In this document: piece by piece, positions 6,995-13,584 of the stretch | Layout of the letters: each line of letters opens with the position of its first letter | Position numbering within the stretch: position 1 is the stretch's first letter | From: UBA9410 sp963933065 | GTDB lineage: Bacteria > Actinomycetota > Acidimicrobiia > Acidimicrobiales > MedAcidi-G1 | Direction of reading: 5' to 3' | DNA: 13,656 bases | Assembly: GCA_963933065.1 (NCBI GenBank) | Contig: CAWVUB010000061.1 | Coordinates: 1-13,656, forward strand | The notes under the pieces: generated by a model | Database searches by the model: none | What the model saw: the letters and a program-made list of their open reading frames with translations, nothing else | What the model was told of the DNA's origin: nothing | Translations under genes and position numbers: made by a program

Positions 6995-7170
6995 GCATCC
7001 CGGGATTCCCCGGACAAGCAACTCCCTACGGCGCTGCCCGAGTTTCCGTCGAACACCTGCGCCCAGCCGCACTGTCTCCACAATGTTGGCACCGTTGTCC
7101 GGTGTCTGCAAGGCCGCAGGTATTCCCTGGCCATGAACGGAATGTCGACCGTTCGGACCTTGATCCGACC

Positions 7171-7176
7171 TACTCT
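7171..7176 (+). promoter_or_regulatory. -10 box TACTCT, possible leaderless promoter
   Basis: TACTCT is followed by 8 nt and the ATG at 7185, one or two bases more than the other leaderless promoters in the window. No ribosome binding site is present in front of this gene. Confidence 0.4.
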
Positions 7177-7184
7177 GTCCATCC

Positions 7185-7508
7185 ATGAAGTCGGCTACTT
7201 TTCTTAGAGCACTGTCAACCCTCATCGCCGTGCTGTTAATCAGTTCAGCGTGTGGCGAAAAACCTGCATACAAGGATCAAGTGGCAGAAATTATTCATGG
7301 CCGTTGCACGGTCGAACTTGAGAAGCGGGCCGACTCGGGTGCCGTTCTTATCCAAGAAGGGCTAACCATCGAAAATGCCTGTAACTGTGTGGTGGATCTG
7401 CTGGCCGAGAACTACGAGGTAATAGACCTAACCATGATGGGTGACGAAACCCTAGATGTCGTCGTTGGCAACGCTGGTAGAACGTGCGTCGACCGTCTCA
7501 GTAACTGA
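7185..7508 (+). CDS. Small predicted lipoprotein with several cysteines, function unknown
   Basis: A 107-aa secreted protein. The N-terminus (MKSATFLRALSTLIAVLLIS) is a typical signal: two basic residues, a hydrophobic core and then SSAC-G, a lipobox-like site with Cys23. The mature 85 residues are acidic and contain four more Cys, in contexts GRC, NACNC and RTC, consistent with disulfide bonds outside the cell. It recalls other small actinobacterial lipoproteins with a C-x-C and spaced Cys, without a known role. It has no Shine-Dalgarno sequence. The homocysteine methyltransferase gene begins 23 nt after its stop on the same strand, so the two may share a transcript, although their products act in different places. 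Confidence 0.75.
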   Translation: MKSATFLRALSTLIAVLLISSACGEKPAYKDQVAEIIHGRCTVELEKRADSGAVLIQEGLTIENACNCVVDLLAENYEVIDLTMMGDETLDVVVGNAGRTCVDRLSN

Positions 7509-7531
7509 TCTACAAATCACTGTTACCCGCC

Positions 7532-8506
7532 ATGAGCCAGTTCAGCGAGTTGCTCAAGATCAACGGTTACCTCATCCTCGATGGGGCCATGGGTACTCAA
7601 CTTTTTTCCAATGGACTCACTGCTGGCGATCCTCCAGAAATCTGGAACCTCGATCATCCTGATCAAATTCGAGCCATTCATCAGGATTTTATCGAAGCCG
7701 GCTCAGACGTTGTCTTGACCAATTCTTTCGGTGGTAACCGCCACCGATTGAAGTTGCACTCATTGGACGACCGTGTGCACAAACTGAATACAGCTGCGGC
7801 TGCGGCTGCTCGGGCTGCAGCCAATCAGGCTGACCGACCAATAATTGTCGCCGGATCGATGGGACCCACCGGTGACTTAATTACTCCACTGGGCGAACTC
7901 TCAGAAGAATCCGCAGCGGAAGCCTTCGCTGAGCAAGCGGCTGGACTGGCAGACGGTGGAGTCGATGTTCTGTGGATCGAGACCATGAGCGCCCTCCCCG
8001 AGGTTGAAGCGGCGGTTCGTGGTGCCCGCTCAGTCTCTGAACTTCCTATCATCGTCACTCTGAGTTTCGACACCGCCGGCTGCACCATGATGGGCCTAAC
8101 TGGCGAGATGGTTGGAAAAAGAATGACCGAACTCGGCGTTGCCGGAGTGGGCGCCAACTGTGGGGCAAACCTCGCTGACACCGAAGCAGCGGTAGCTTCG
8201 ATTCGCTCCACTTGTGGTGATATTCCAGTGGTCTGTAAGGCCAATGCCGGCATCCCGACTTGGAGAGGTGACACCCTCGAATACGACGCCACTCCAGAAA
8301 TCATGTCAGCCCACGCCTACCGGCTCCGCCAATCCGGTATCGCCCTGATTGGCGCCTGCTGTGGCAGCACCCCGGAACACATTGCCTACATTCGAGGTGT
8401 TCTCGACGGCTCTCTTCCAGTGCCGGACGTTCCTCCACCCGTCAGTTCGGCGACATTTGGAAATGCCGATCGACCCACCCGGGACCGACGGCGTCGGCGG
8501 CACTGA
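7532..8506 (+). CDS. Homocysteine S-methyltransferase family protein (betaine/MmuM/MetH N-domain type)
   Basis: A 324-aa cytosolic enzyme of the family that moves a methyl group to homocysteine to give methionine. It forms the zinc-binding TIM barrel shared by betaine-homocysteine methyltransferase, S-methylmethionine methyltransferase and the first domain of cobalamin-dependent MetH. Seen in order: LDGAMGTQL (residues 16-24), LTNSFGGN, VAGSMGPTG, GANCG with Cys210, and GACCGSTPEHI with Cys276-Cys277, so all three zinc ligands are present. No folate or cobalamin domain follows, so the methyl donor is probably a small molecule (betaine, methylmethionine) or another methyl carrier; the sequence does not say which. 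The last residues are an Arg-rich tail (RDRRRRRH). No Shine-Dalgarno sequence is visible before the ATG. It converges on the patatin gene with 10 bp between stops. Confidence 0.9.
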   Translation: MSQFSELLKINGYLILDGAMGTQLFSNGLTAGDPPEIWNLDHPDQIRAIHQDFIEAGSDVVLTNSFGGNRHRLKLHSLDDRVHKLNTAAAAAARAAANQADRPIIVAGSMGPTGDLITPLGELSEESAAEAFAEQAAGLADGGVDVLWIETMSALPEVEAAVRGARSVSELPIIVTLSFDTAGCTMMGLTGEMVGKRMTELGVAGVGANCGANLADTEAAVASIRSTCGDIPVVCKANAGIPTWRGDTLEYDATPEIMSAHAYRLRQSGIALIGACCGSTPEHIAYIRGVLDGSLPVPDVPPPVSSATFGNADRPTRDRRRRRH

Positions 8507-8516
8507 ATTCTCCCTA

Positions 8517-9392
8517 TCAACTCAAAGCACTCTCCGCTGCAGCCAGTACTTCCTCGGCTACTCGGGCACCTTCGAGTAGCAAGTCAGGCACCAGCTCAAA
8601 CTCGAAGTCGGGGGCATCGTCGATGGTGGGTAGTTCCAAGTGGAGGACGTCCAGATCGGGCGGAACATCCAACCACTGCTGTCTAGTCAGTTCCGCAGCA
8701 GCCGCTCGGACACCGACCATCATTAGCGAGAGTGCCGTCTGCTTGGTGGCTGGTGTGAACTTGGCCGCTACGTCCAACACGATAAGACGTGTCGGCGACA
8801 ACGACAGGGCCCGTCGAAGCGGGATGTTGGACACCACTCCTCCATCAATGTGCAGTTCATCGTCCCCGAGCGCTACCGCGGGCAGCACACCTGGTACCGC
8901 AGTAGTTGCGCACAACAGGTCAACCAACGGTCCGCTCGTCCACCAGGTGACTTGACCCGTCGAGGAATCAGTAGTGCCGATGTGACATGGCACCGAAGCA
9001 TCAGCTAGATCCGCCAGTGGTGCATGCTCAACTATCAAGGCTCGGAGCCGATCTCCATTATCAAAACTAGGTCTACCACGCAAAATAGCCGCAAGATTAC
9101 GGACCACATTTCCGCGAATGGGCTTCGTATCAGCCACATTGCGCCACACGTTCTCTAGATGTCGAGCCTGTTCTACCGTCGGGTCCGCAGCCAAGAAGGT
9201 CCCGTTAAGCGCCCCCGCCGATACACCTACTACCTCGTCAGGCACAATTCCGTGTTCCAATAGAACGCGGATCATTCCCGCTTGGGCAGCACCCCGGACC
9301 GACCCACCGGAGAGAACAAATACCGTGTGGGCTTGTCGTGGCACGTCATGCACGGGACGAAACCAACTTTTGAGGAACCGTAATCGGGCCAT
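8517..9392 (-). CDS. Patatin-like phospholipase family protein
   Basis: A 291-aa serine acyl hydrolase acting on lipid esters. The catalytic dyad and oxyanion hole are complete: SGGSVRGAAQAG (residues 28-39), GVSAG with Ser58, and IDGG with Asp183. The size fits the short bacterial RssA/YlbK-like type with a single patatin domain. There is no clear signal peptide, although the N-terminus (MARLRFLKSWFRP) is basic and amphipathic and might touch the membrane. A longer GTG start at 9425 exists; I chose the ATG at 9392 because TACCGT lies 6 nt upstream. It diverges from the 70-aa gene with 78 bp between. Substrate and role are unknown, and it has no evident link to the neighbouring amine or formaldehyde genes. 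Confidence 0.9.
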   Translation of the reverse strand: MARLRFLKSWFRPVHDVPRQAHTVFVLSGGSVRGAAQAGMIRVLLEHGIVPDEVVGVSAGALNGTFLAADPTVEQARHLENVWRNVADTKPIRGNVVRNLAAILRGRPSFDNGDRLRALIVEHAPLADLADASVPCHIGTTDSSTGQVTWWTSGPLVDLLCATTAVPGVLPAVALGDDELHIDGGVVSNIPLRRALSLSPTRLIVLDVAAKFTPATKQTALSLMMVGVRAAAAELTRQQWLDVPPDLDVLHLELPTIDDAPDFEFELVPDLLLEGARVAEEVLAAAESALS

Positions 9393-9398
9393 AACAAA

Positions 9399-9404
9399 AC
9401 GGTA
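9399..9404 (-). promoter_or_regulatory. -10 box TACCGT, leaderless promoter of the patatin-like gene
   Basis: TACCGT on the minus strand, 6 nt before the ATG at 9392. An imperfect dyad (AGTGG at 9404-9408, CCACT at 9418-9422) begins at the edge of the box and could be a regulator site. Confidence 0.5.
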
Positions 9405-9458
9405 GTGGCCCGGCCGCCCACTCACTGAGCCGATCCGACTTCTTAACGGCCCACTAAT

Positions 9459-9464
9459 TAGGAT
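9459..9464 (+). promoter_or_regulatory. -10 box TAGGAT, leaderless promoter of the 70-aa gene
   Basis: TAGGAT is followed by 6 nt (CTAATC) and the ATG at 9471. The AT-rich palindrome CTAATTAG (9454-9461) overlaps the box. Confidence 0.6.
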
Positions 9465-9470
9465 CTAATC

Positions 9471-9683
9471 ATGTCTGATGCTGAACTTCCATCAACATGC
9501 CACTCGTTCTACGATCCACTGAAAGACGGAGCGGAGATCACCCCGGACTCAGATCCCAATATCGACAACGTTGATAGAGCGGAGGGCATCCGAACACTGC
9601 TTCGTCGGCAGGCCACCGAGACCAGCCAGGGACTGGAAGGTGGTGACGAGTCCCGTCCCCAGTTGGCGTGGAGCACTAAGTAG
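9471..9683 (+). CDS. Small 70-aa hypothetical protein
   Basis: A short, acidic, hydrophilic protein (starts MSDAELPSTCHSFYDPLKDG) with no signal peptide, membrane segment or recognised motif. It has a single Cys at residue 10. I accept it as real mainly because its ATG has a good TAGGAT box at the exact leaderless spacing and because the frame fills the gap between the divergent promoter and the next gene. Its stop TAG is the first half of the next gene's -10 box. The middle (DRAEGIRTLLRRQATE) is likely a helix. It may be expressed with, or just ahead of, the two LLM-class oxidoreductases. Function unknown. Confidence 0.6.
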   Translation: MSDAELPSTCHSFYDPLKDGAEITPDSDPNIDNVDRAEGIRTLLRRQATETSQGLEGGDESRPQLAWSTK

Positions 9684-9686
9684 GTT
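9681..9686 (+). promoter_or_regulatory. -10 box TAGGTT, leaderless promoter of the first LLM gene
   Basis: TAGGTT is followed by 6 nt and the GTG at 9693. The box includes the stop codon of the 70-aa gene, so the two genes could be separately transcribed despite their closeness. Confidence 0.5.
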
Positions 9687-9692
9687 CCGACG

Positions 9693-10640
9693 GTGATTCC
9701 CCTCCCCCACCTCTCTATCCAACTCCACAACTTTTCTGCTGACCCCTGCGCTGACTGGCACACTCTGGCAGACCACGCAACGGCTGCCGATCGAGCCGGA
9801 GTGGATCGCCTAGCGATCTCTGACCACGTAGTATTCGGAGACGACCTCGACGACTACGCGGACCCGTCTAAGGGCGGCATACTCGGTGGTCGTCAACCCA
9901 CAGGGCCAGACGGAGCTTGGTTAGAGCCTCTGACGACGCTCAGTTGGCTTGCCGCTCGAACTAAACGAATTCGCCTCCAAACAGGGATTCTTTTAGCGGC
10001 CCTTCGTCGCCCCATTGTCCTAGCCAAGACGGCCGCCACCCTCGATGTGCTCTCCGGAGGCCGGCTTGACTTGGGTGTCGGAGTTGGCTGGCAAGACGCC
10101 GAGTACACCGCAGCCGGCCTGAACTTCAACCAGCGGGGTCGCCTCCTTGACCACAGTCTTGAAGTGTGTCGTGCCGTCTGGACCACAAGCCGAGCCTCCT
10201 ACTCCAGCAAGGAATTAACCTTCGAAGGCGTTCACGCGAGCCCCGAGCCGGTGCAAGAGGGTGGGGTACCCATTTGGGTGAGCGGAACTGTAAATAGTCG
10301 AACAGCCAGAAGGCTGGCAATCTTCGGATGGGGATGGATTCCCTGGGGCGACGATCGAGCTGACATCGTCTGTGGGATTAGCCGGATGAAGTCTCAGTTC
10401 GAGAAAATGGGGCTTGATGCCATTCCGTTTGAAGTCCAAGGACCAGTACCCGTAGTCAAAGATAATGATGGCGAGATAGACCTAGAACGCACCATGGAAG
10501 GAATCCCTCCACTAATAGAAGCTGGCGTAACCGACTGTCGAGTATCGATTTCGCTGCCCACCGACCCATCAGCCGCCGAAGACAGACTCACTCAACTTGT
10601 TGCTGCCTTTCGAACCGCCACTGGACGAGTGGTCCGCTAG
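9693..10640 (+). CDS. LLM-class (luciferase-like) probable F420-dependent oxidoreductase
   Basis: A 315-aa TIM-barrel protein of the bacterial luciferase-like family. The segments RIRLQTGILLAALRRP, DVLSGGRLDLGVGVGW (from about residue 116) and the following RGRLLDHSLEVCRAVW are typical of actinobacterial F420-dependent members (TIGR03619-like). Such enzymes transfer hydride between F420 or FMN and varied small molecules, and the substrate cannot be read from sequence. FMN monooxygenase activity is the alternative. GTG start with a TAGGTT box 6 nt upstream and no Shine-Dalgarno sequence. The second LLM gene follows 32 nt after its stop, and the two share the SGGRL and RG-x-L/N-DN/DH regions, so they look like an old tandem duplication. 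Confidence 0.88.
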   Translation: MIPLPHLSIQLHNFSADPCADWHTLADHATAADRAGVDRLAISDHVVFGDDLDDYADPSKGGILGGRQPTGPDGAWLEPLTTLSWLAARTKRIRLQTGILLAALRRPIVLAKTAATLDVLSGGRLDLGVGVGWQDAEYTAAGLNFNQRGRLLDHSLEVCRAVWTTSRASYSSKELTFEGVHASPEPVQEGGVPIWVSGTVNSRTARRLAIFGWGWIPWGDDRADIVCGISRMKSQFEKMGLDAIPFEVQGPVPVVKDNDGEIDLERTMEGIPPLIEAGVTDCRVSISLPTDPSAAEDRLTQLVAAFRTATGRVVR

Positions 10641-10661
10641 ATGGCTGACCACATATTGAGC

Positions 10662-10665
10662 GGAG
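10662..10665 (+). promoter_or_regulatory. Ribosome binding site GGAG for the second LLM gene
   Basis: GGAG sits 7 nt before the ATG at 10673. Its presence, unlike the leaderless first gene, suggests translation from inside a polycistronic message. Confidence 0.55.
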
Positions 10666-10672
10666 CACGGCA

Positions 10673-11542
10673 ATGAAGTTTGGATTTTTTGGAGTCAATA
10701 GTGGGATTCTTGCCGACCCAGACACAATGGCCTCGGTGGCTATTACCGCCGAGGCCAACGGCTGGGAATCGATCTGGACCGGCGAACACATTGTTGTGTC
10801 CGACCCACAGCGACCACCGTCACCGGTCCTACCGGGTACCCATTTTGTGGATCAGATTGCGTCTCTAGCGTTTCTGGCCGCCCACACCTCGACTATTCGC
10901 CTTGGTACGGGGATCGTGATCCTGCCCCAACGTAATCCGGTGGTTCTAGCCAAGGAACTGGCTTCCCTGGACGTACTTTCTGGCGGTCGCCTAGAAGCCG
11001 GATTTGGAGTCGGTTACGTCCCCGCCGAGTTTGAGGCCGTCGGGGTTCCGTTCTCTGAAAGGGGTGCCCGGAGCGACAACCACCTGGACGCCATGACGGC
11101 CCTGTGGCGGGGTGAAACGTCCTTCAAAGGACCCTTCACTTCGTGGACCGGCGTGGAAGCGTCGCCCCGTCCGATCCAAGCCGGTGGCCCTCCGATCCAT
11201 CTAGGCGGCAACGCACCAGCCACCTTTCTTCGGGCAGTCCGGCGGACCCATGGCTGGTACGGATTTCTGACCACGGTGGAATCAACCGCTTCTGCTGTGA
11301 AAACCATCCGGAACCTTGAAGACGAACTTGGCCGTCCTTCAGGAATGGAGCCAGTCCGCATCTCAGTATCTCCATCCGAACACGTAGATCAAGATCTCAT
11401 CAATCGCTACAAGGATTTAGGCGTGGACCGGATGATTCTGGTTCGCGACTTTCGTGACGTGGCCCGCGGGCCCGAACCGACACGGGCCAAAGCGGTAATG
11501 CGCTTTCTCGCTGAAACCCCCGGGCAACTCAACTTCAACTAG
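10673..11542 (+). CDS. LLM-class (luciferase-like) probable F420-dependent oxidoreductase, second copy
   Basis: A 289-aa protein of the same family as the gene before it. It starts at the first beta strand (MKFGFFGVNSGILADP) and shows TIRLGTGIVILPQRNPVVLAK, then DVLSGGRLEAGFGVGY (from about residue 99) with the RGARSDNHLDAMTALW segment after it, and IQAGGPPIHLGG, all usual in TIGR03619-like F420-dependent oxidoreductases. It differs enough from its neighbour to suggest a different substrate. Cofactor F420 is inferred from the family and from the actinobacterial setting; FMN is possible. It is probably co-transcribed with the first copy and converges on the MBL-fold gene with 69 bp between stops. 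Pathway unknown. Confidence 0.88.
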   Translation: MKFGFFGVNSGILADPDTMASVAITAEANGWESIWTGEHIVVSDPQRPPSPVLPGTHFVDQIASLAFLAAHTSTIRLGTGIVILPQRNPVVLAKELASLDVLSGGRLEAGFGVGYVPAEFEAVGVPFSERGARSDNHLDAMTALWRGETSFKGPFTSWTGVEASPRPIQAGGPPIHLGGNAPATFLRAVRRTHGWYGFLTTVESTASAVKTIRNLEDELGRPSGMEPVRISVSPSEHVDQDLINRYKDLGVDRMILVRDFRDVARGPEPTRAKAVMRFLAETPGQLNFN

Positions 11543-11605
11543 TGCTTCGGATGGCAACCAAGATCAGGCGAGAACATCTATCTCCCCGCTGTCAGACGTT
11601 GAAAC

Positions 11606-11624
11606 TGCTGATCAACCCTCAGCA
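11606..11624 (-). terminator. Weak candidate terminator at the end of the MBL-fold gene
   Basis: Perfect inverted repeat TGCTGA-7-TCAGCA spanning the MBL stop codon. On the minus strand it is followed by GTTTCAA, only a short T-run, so it is weak as an intrinsic terminator. No other hairpin is evident in the 69-bp convergent gap. Confidence 0.25.
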
Positions 11625-12235
11625 TCGACGTCTAAGCCATCCACTTCCGCCCCAATCGTCGTCGATTCACCATGACCAGTAAGAACTGCGGTCTCCCGAT
11701 CCATTACAAATAGCCGCGATCGGATGCTCTCAACTAGTAGTCCCCGATCTGAGAATGAGCGACCCGTCGCTCCTGGACCTCCGTTGAACAGCGTGTCACC
11801 CGAAAACACAACTCCGAGCGTGGGTACGTGGATGCAACAGCCCCCGGGTGAATGACCCGGCGTATGAAGAATTTTTAGATCATCGCCGCCGAGGCTGACA
11901 AGGAGGCCATCATCGAGCGGATCATCGATGCGCCGATCAGGATGAACAACGTCCCACAACATCCCGTCGGCAGGATGCAACCAAATCGGAGCACCGGTCT
12001 GATCAGCCAGCTCGACTGCCGCATTGATGTGATCGTTATGGCCGTGAGTGCAAAGAACGGCGCGAACCCGACGGCCCCCGACCGCCTCCGCTATCGGTCG
12101 ATGGTCGTGAGCGGCGTCGACCACCACCACCTCGTAGTCGTCGCCAACCAACCACACATTGTTCTCAACTTCGAAATCTTCACCATCCAGCGAAAAAATT
12201 CCACTGGTTACCACATGGTCTATACGCAGCGCCAT
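11612..12235 (-). CDS. MBL-fold metallohydrolase paired with the mycothiol formaldehyde dehydrogenase
   Basis: A 207-aa metallo-beta-lactamase-fold hydrolase of the glyoxalase II-like type. The dinuclear metal ligands are complete: THGHNDH (His64, His66, Asp68, His69), GHSPGG (His128), SGDTLF (Asp147) and GHG (His188). Its gene follows the S-(hydroxymethyl)mycothiol dehydrogenase gene on the same strand with 39 bp between them, the usual actinobacterial pairing. The inferred job is therefore hydrolysis of S-formylmycothiol to formate and mycothiol, completing formaldehyde oxidation. Only the placement supports this over other thioester hydrolysis. No strong ribosome binding site is seen; an AAGGG lies about 10 nt upstream of the ATG. 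Confidence 0.9.
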   Translation of the reverse strand: MALRIDHVVTSGIFSLDGEDFEVENNVWLVGDDYEVVVVDAAHDHRPIAEAVGGRRVRAVLCTHGHNDHINAAVELADQTGAPIWLHPADGMLWDVVHPDRRIDDPLDDGLLVSLGGDDLKILHTPGHSPGGCCIHVPTLGVVFSGDTLFNGGPGATGRSFSDRGLLVESIRSRLFVMDRETAVLTGHGESTTIGAEVDGLDVDAEG

Positions 12236-12274
12236 GGTTGGTCGCCCTTTCAGTCAGCGTCTCTTCAGGTCAGG

Positions 12275-13357
12275 TTAAAGAACTACGACCGAGCGGAGAA
12301 CCTCACCGCGTTCCATCTTGTGAAAGGCTTCTTCAACCTCATCCAGAGCGATGGTCTCAGACACGAAACGATCGAGGTCTAGCCGCCCTTGAAGGTACAG
12401 GTCGATAAGCATCGGGAAGTCTCGACTGGGCAGGCAATCGCCGTACCAAGACGACTTCAGTGCTCCACCCCGACCAAAGACCTCGATCAGCGGTAACTCA
12501 AGGGTGGCTTCAGGGTTGGGTACCCCCACGAGGACCACGGTGCCGGCTAGATCGCGTGCATTGAAAGCCTGCTGATAGGTGATGGGAAGGCCAACCGCAT
12601 CAATAGCCACGTCTACACCGTTACCGCCAGTAACCGCTCGGATGGCCTCCACCGGATCCTCTTTAGAGGAGTTCACCGTGTGGGTAGCGCCAAACTCTCT
12701 GGCTATCTCCAACTTCCGGTCGTCAAGGTCGACGGCCACAATGGTGTGGGCACCAGCCAACCGGGCTCCAGCGATCGCAGCATCGCCCACACCTCCACAG
12801 CCGAATACCGCCACCGAATCGCCTCGGCCCACCCCCCCAGTGTTCATAGCAGCGCCGAGGCCTGCCATGACGCCACAACCAATCAATCCCGCCACTTCGG
12901 CCGGTGCCGCTGGGTCAATCTTGGTCGCCTGGCCAGCAGCCACCAGTGTCTTCTCCGCAAATGCACCAATACCTAGCGCTGGAGATAAATCTTGACCATC
13001 CAGCGTCATTTTCTGAGCAGCATTATGGGTGGCAAAGCAATACCACGGTCTCCCTCGGCGACATGACCGACACTGGCCACAGACAGCACGCCAGTTAAGC
13101 ACCACGAAGTCACCGACCTCCACCTCCGTGACCCCCGACCCGACCTCAGCGACAGTACCTGCCGCCTCATGGCCAAGCAGGAACGGGAACTCATCGTTGA
13201 TGGCGCCCTCCCGGTAGTGGAGATCCGTGTGGCACACTCCACAGGCCTTGACGTCCACCAGAACCTCACCTGGCCCAGGATCTGGGACCTCAATAGTTTC
13301 TATGGTGACTGGCGCCCCTTTAGATCGGGCCACCACGGCCCGGACACTGTGCGGCAT
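12275..13357 (-). CDS. mscR: S-(hydroxymethyl)mycothiol dehydrogenase (mycothiol-dependent formaldehyde dehydrogenase)
   Basis: A 360-aa zinc-dependent medium-chain dehydrogenase that oxidises the adduct of formaldehyde and mycothiol with NAD+ to S-formylmycothiol, in the cytosol. Catalytic zinc ligands are Cys42 (CGVCHTDL), His63-Glu64 (GHE) and Cys161 (GLIGCGVMAGLG). The structural zinc has Cys93, Cys96, Cys99 and Cys107, and the NAD site is GCGGVG (186-191). The pattern, including REGAINDEFPFLLGHEAAG, VLNWRAVCGQC and LKSSWYGDCLP, matches the mycobacterial enzyme closely as I remember it. Length is that of the family. AAGGGAG lies 6 nt before the ATG. It is followed by the MBL-fold hydrolase. 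It marks the organism as a mycothiol producer and supplies detoxification for formaldehyde released by demethylation, possibly by the Rieske enzyme in this window. Confidence 0.94.
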   Translation of the reverse strand: MPHSVRAVVARSKGAPVTIETIEVPDPGPGEVLVDVKACGVCHTDLHYREGAINDEFPFLLGHEAAGTVAEVGSGVTEVEVGDFVVLNWRAVCGQCRSCRRGRPWYCFATHNAAQKMTLDGQDLSPALGIGAFAEKTLVAAGQATKIDPAAPAEVAGLIGCGVMAGLGAAMNTGGVGRGDSVAVFGCGGVGDAAIAGARLAGAHTIVAVDLDDRKLEIAREFGATHTVNSSKEDPVEAIRAVTGGNGVDVAIDAVGLPITYQQAFNARDLAGTVVLVGVPNPEATLELPLIEVFGRGGALKSSWYGDCLPSRDFPMLIDLYLQGRLDLDRFVSETIALDEVEEAFHKMERGEVLRSVVVL

Positions 13358-13363
13358 CAGATT

Positions 13364-13370
13364 CTCCCTT
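13364..13370 (-). promoter_or_regulatory. Ribosome binding site AAGGGAG for mscR
   Basis: AAGGGAG on the minus strand, 6 nt before the ATG at 13357. Unlike most unit-leading genes here, mscR therefore has a 5' leader. A TATTGT at 13419-13424 could be its -10 box, but no -35 supports it. Confidence 0.6.
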
Positions 13371-13584
13371 ACTGACTAGACGATCGTTTCTGGCCACCTA
13401 GACCAGGCGGACTGCAGGACAATAACAGAGCAAACAAACCAAGCCCGCCCCTCGTTACCTTCACTCGACTAAAGGGCCAAGAAGCCAACCAGCTCTACCG
13501 CCGATCAACCCCTGTTAAACACCCCATACCCTGACAAACCCCGGCAGAACAGAGTAAAAACTGTGTCTGACTAGCAGGACCGTC
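13371..13584. other. Intergenic region upstream of mscR
   Basis: No gene is seen on either strand. It holds the 8-bp palindrome ACGATCGT (13380-13387), near the mscR leader, and a hairpin with one bulge, CAGAACAG-8-CTGTGTCTG (13545-13569), whose loop carries the A/T-run; it is not a normal terminator. The mscR promoter should lie here. Confidence 0.35.

Larger units (their letters stand above)
6909..7184. other. 276-bp divergent intergenic region with five short hairpins
   Basis: No convincing gene is seen here; open frames on both strands have no family-like motifs. Besides the repeat at 6971-6994, further inverted repeats are CCGGG-ATTC-CCCGG (7000-7013), GGCACCG-5-CGGTGTC with one G-T pair (7088-7106), GGCC/AGG with CCT/GGCC (7112-7132) and GAACGG-8-CCGTTC (7135-7154). 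Promoters for the flanking divergent genes lie at its two ends. The clustering could mean a small structured RNA or several regulator sites, but short hairpins also arise by chance in GC-rich DNA. Confidence 0.4.

Noticed and set aside
6909..7184. SAM or cobalamin riboswitch ahead of the methyltransferase unit
   Set aside because: I could not find a cobalamin-box-like or SAM-aptamer-like core, and the likely leaderless start at 7185 leaves no 5' leader.
6890..7273. 127-aa minus-strand frame and a 92-aa plus-strand frame across the intergenic region
   Set aside because: No recognisable motif, no ribosome binding site, and they overlap the starts of both flanking genes. The inverted repeats explain the region no worse.
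7825..8304. 159-aa open frame on the minus strand
   Set aside because: Shadow of the homocysteine methyltransferase gene, which has complete zinc-ligand motifs. The antisense product is low-complexity Ser/Ala/Pro.
8485..8497. CCGAC-GGC-GTCGG hairpin near the methyltransferase stop as a terminator
   Set aside because: Only a 5-bp stem with no T-run, inside coding sequence for the Arg-rich tail.
12579..12995. 138-aa open frame on the plus strand
   Set aside because: Antisense to mscR, rich in Pro, Ser, Thr and Ala, as expected from the reverse of GC-rich coding sequence.
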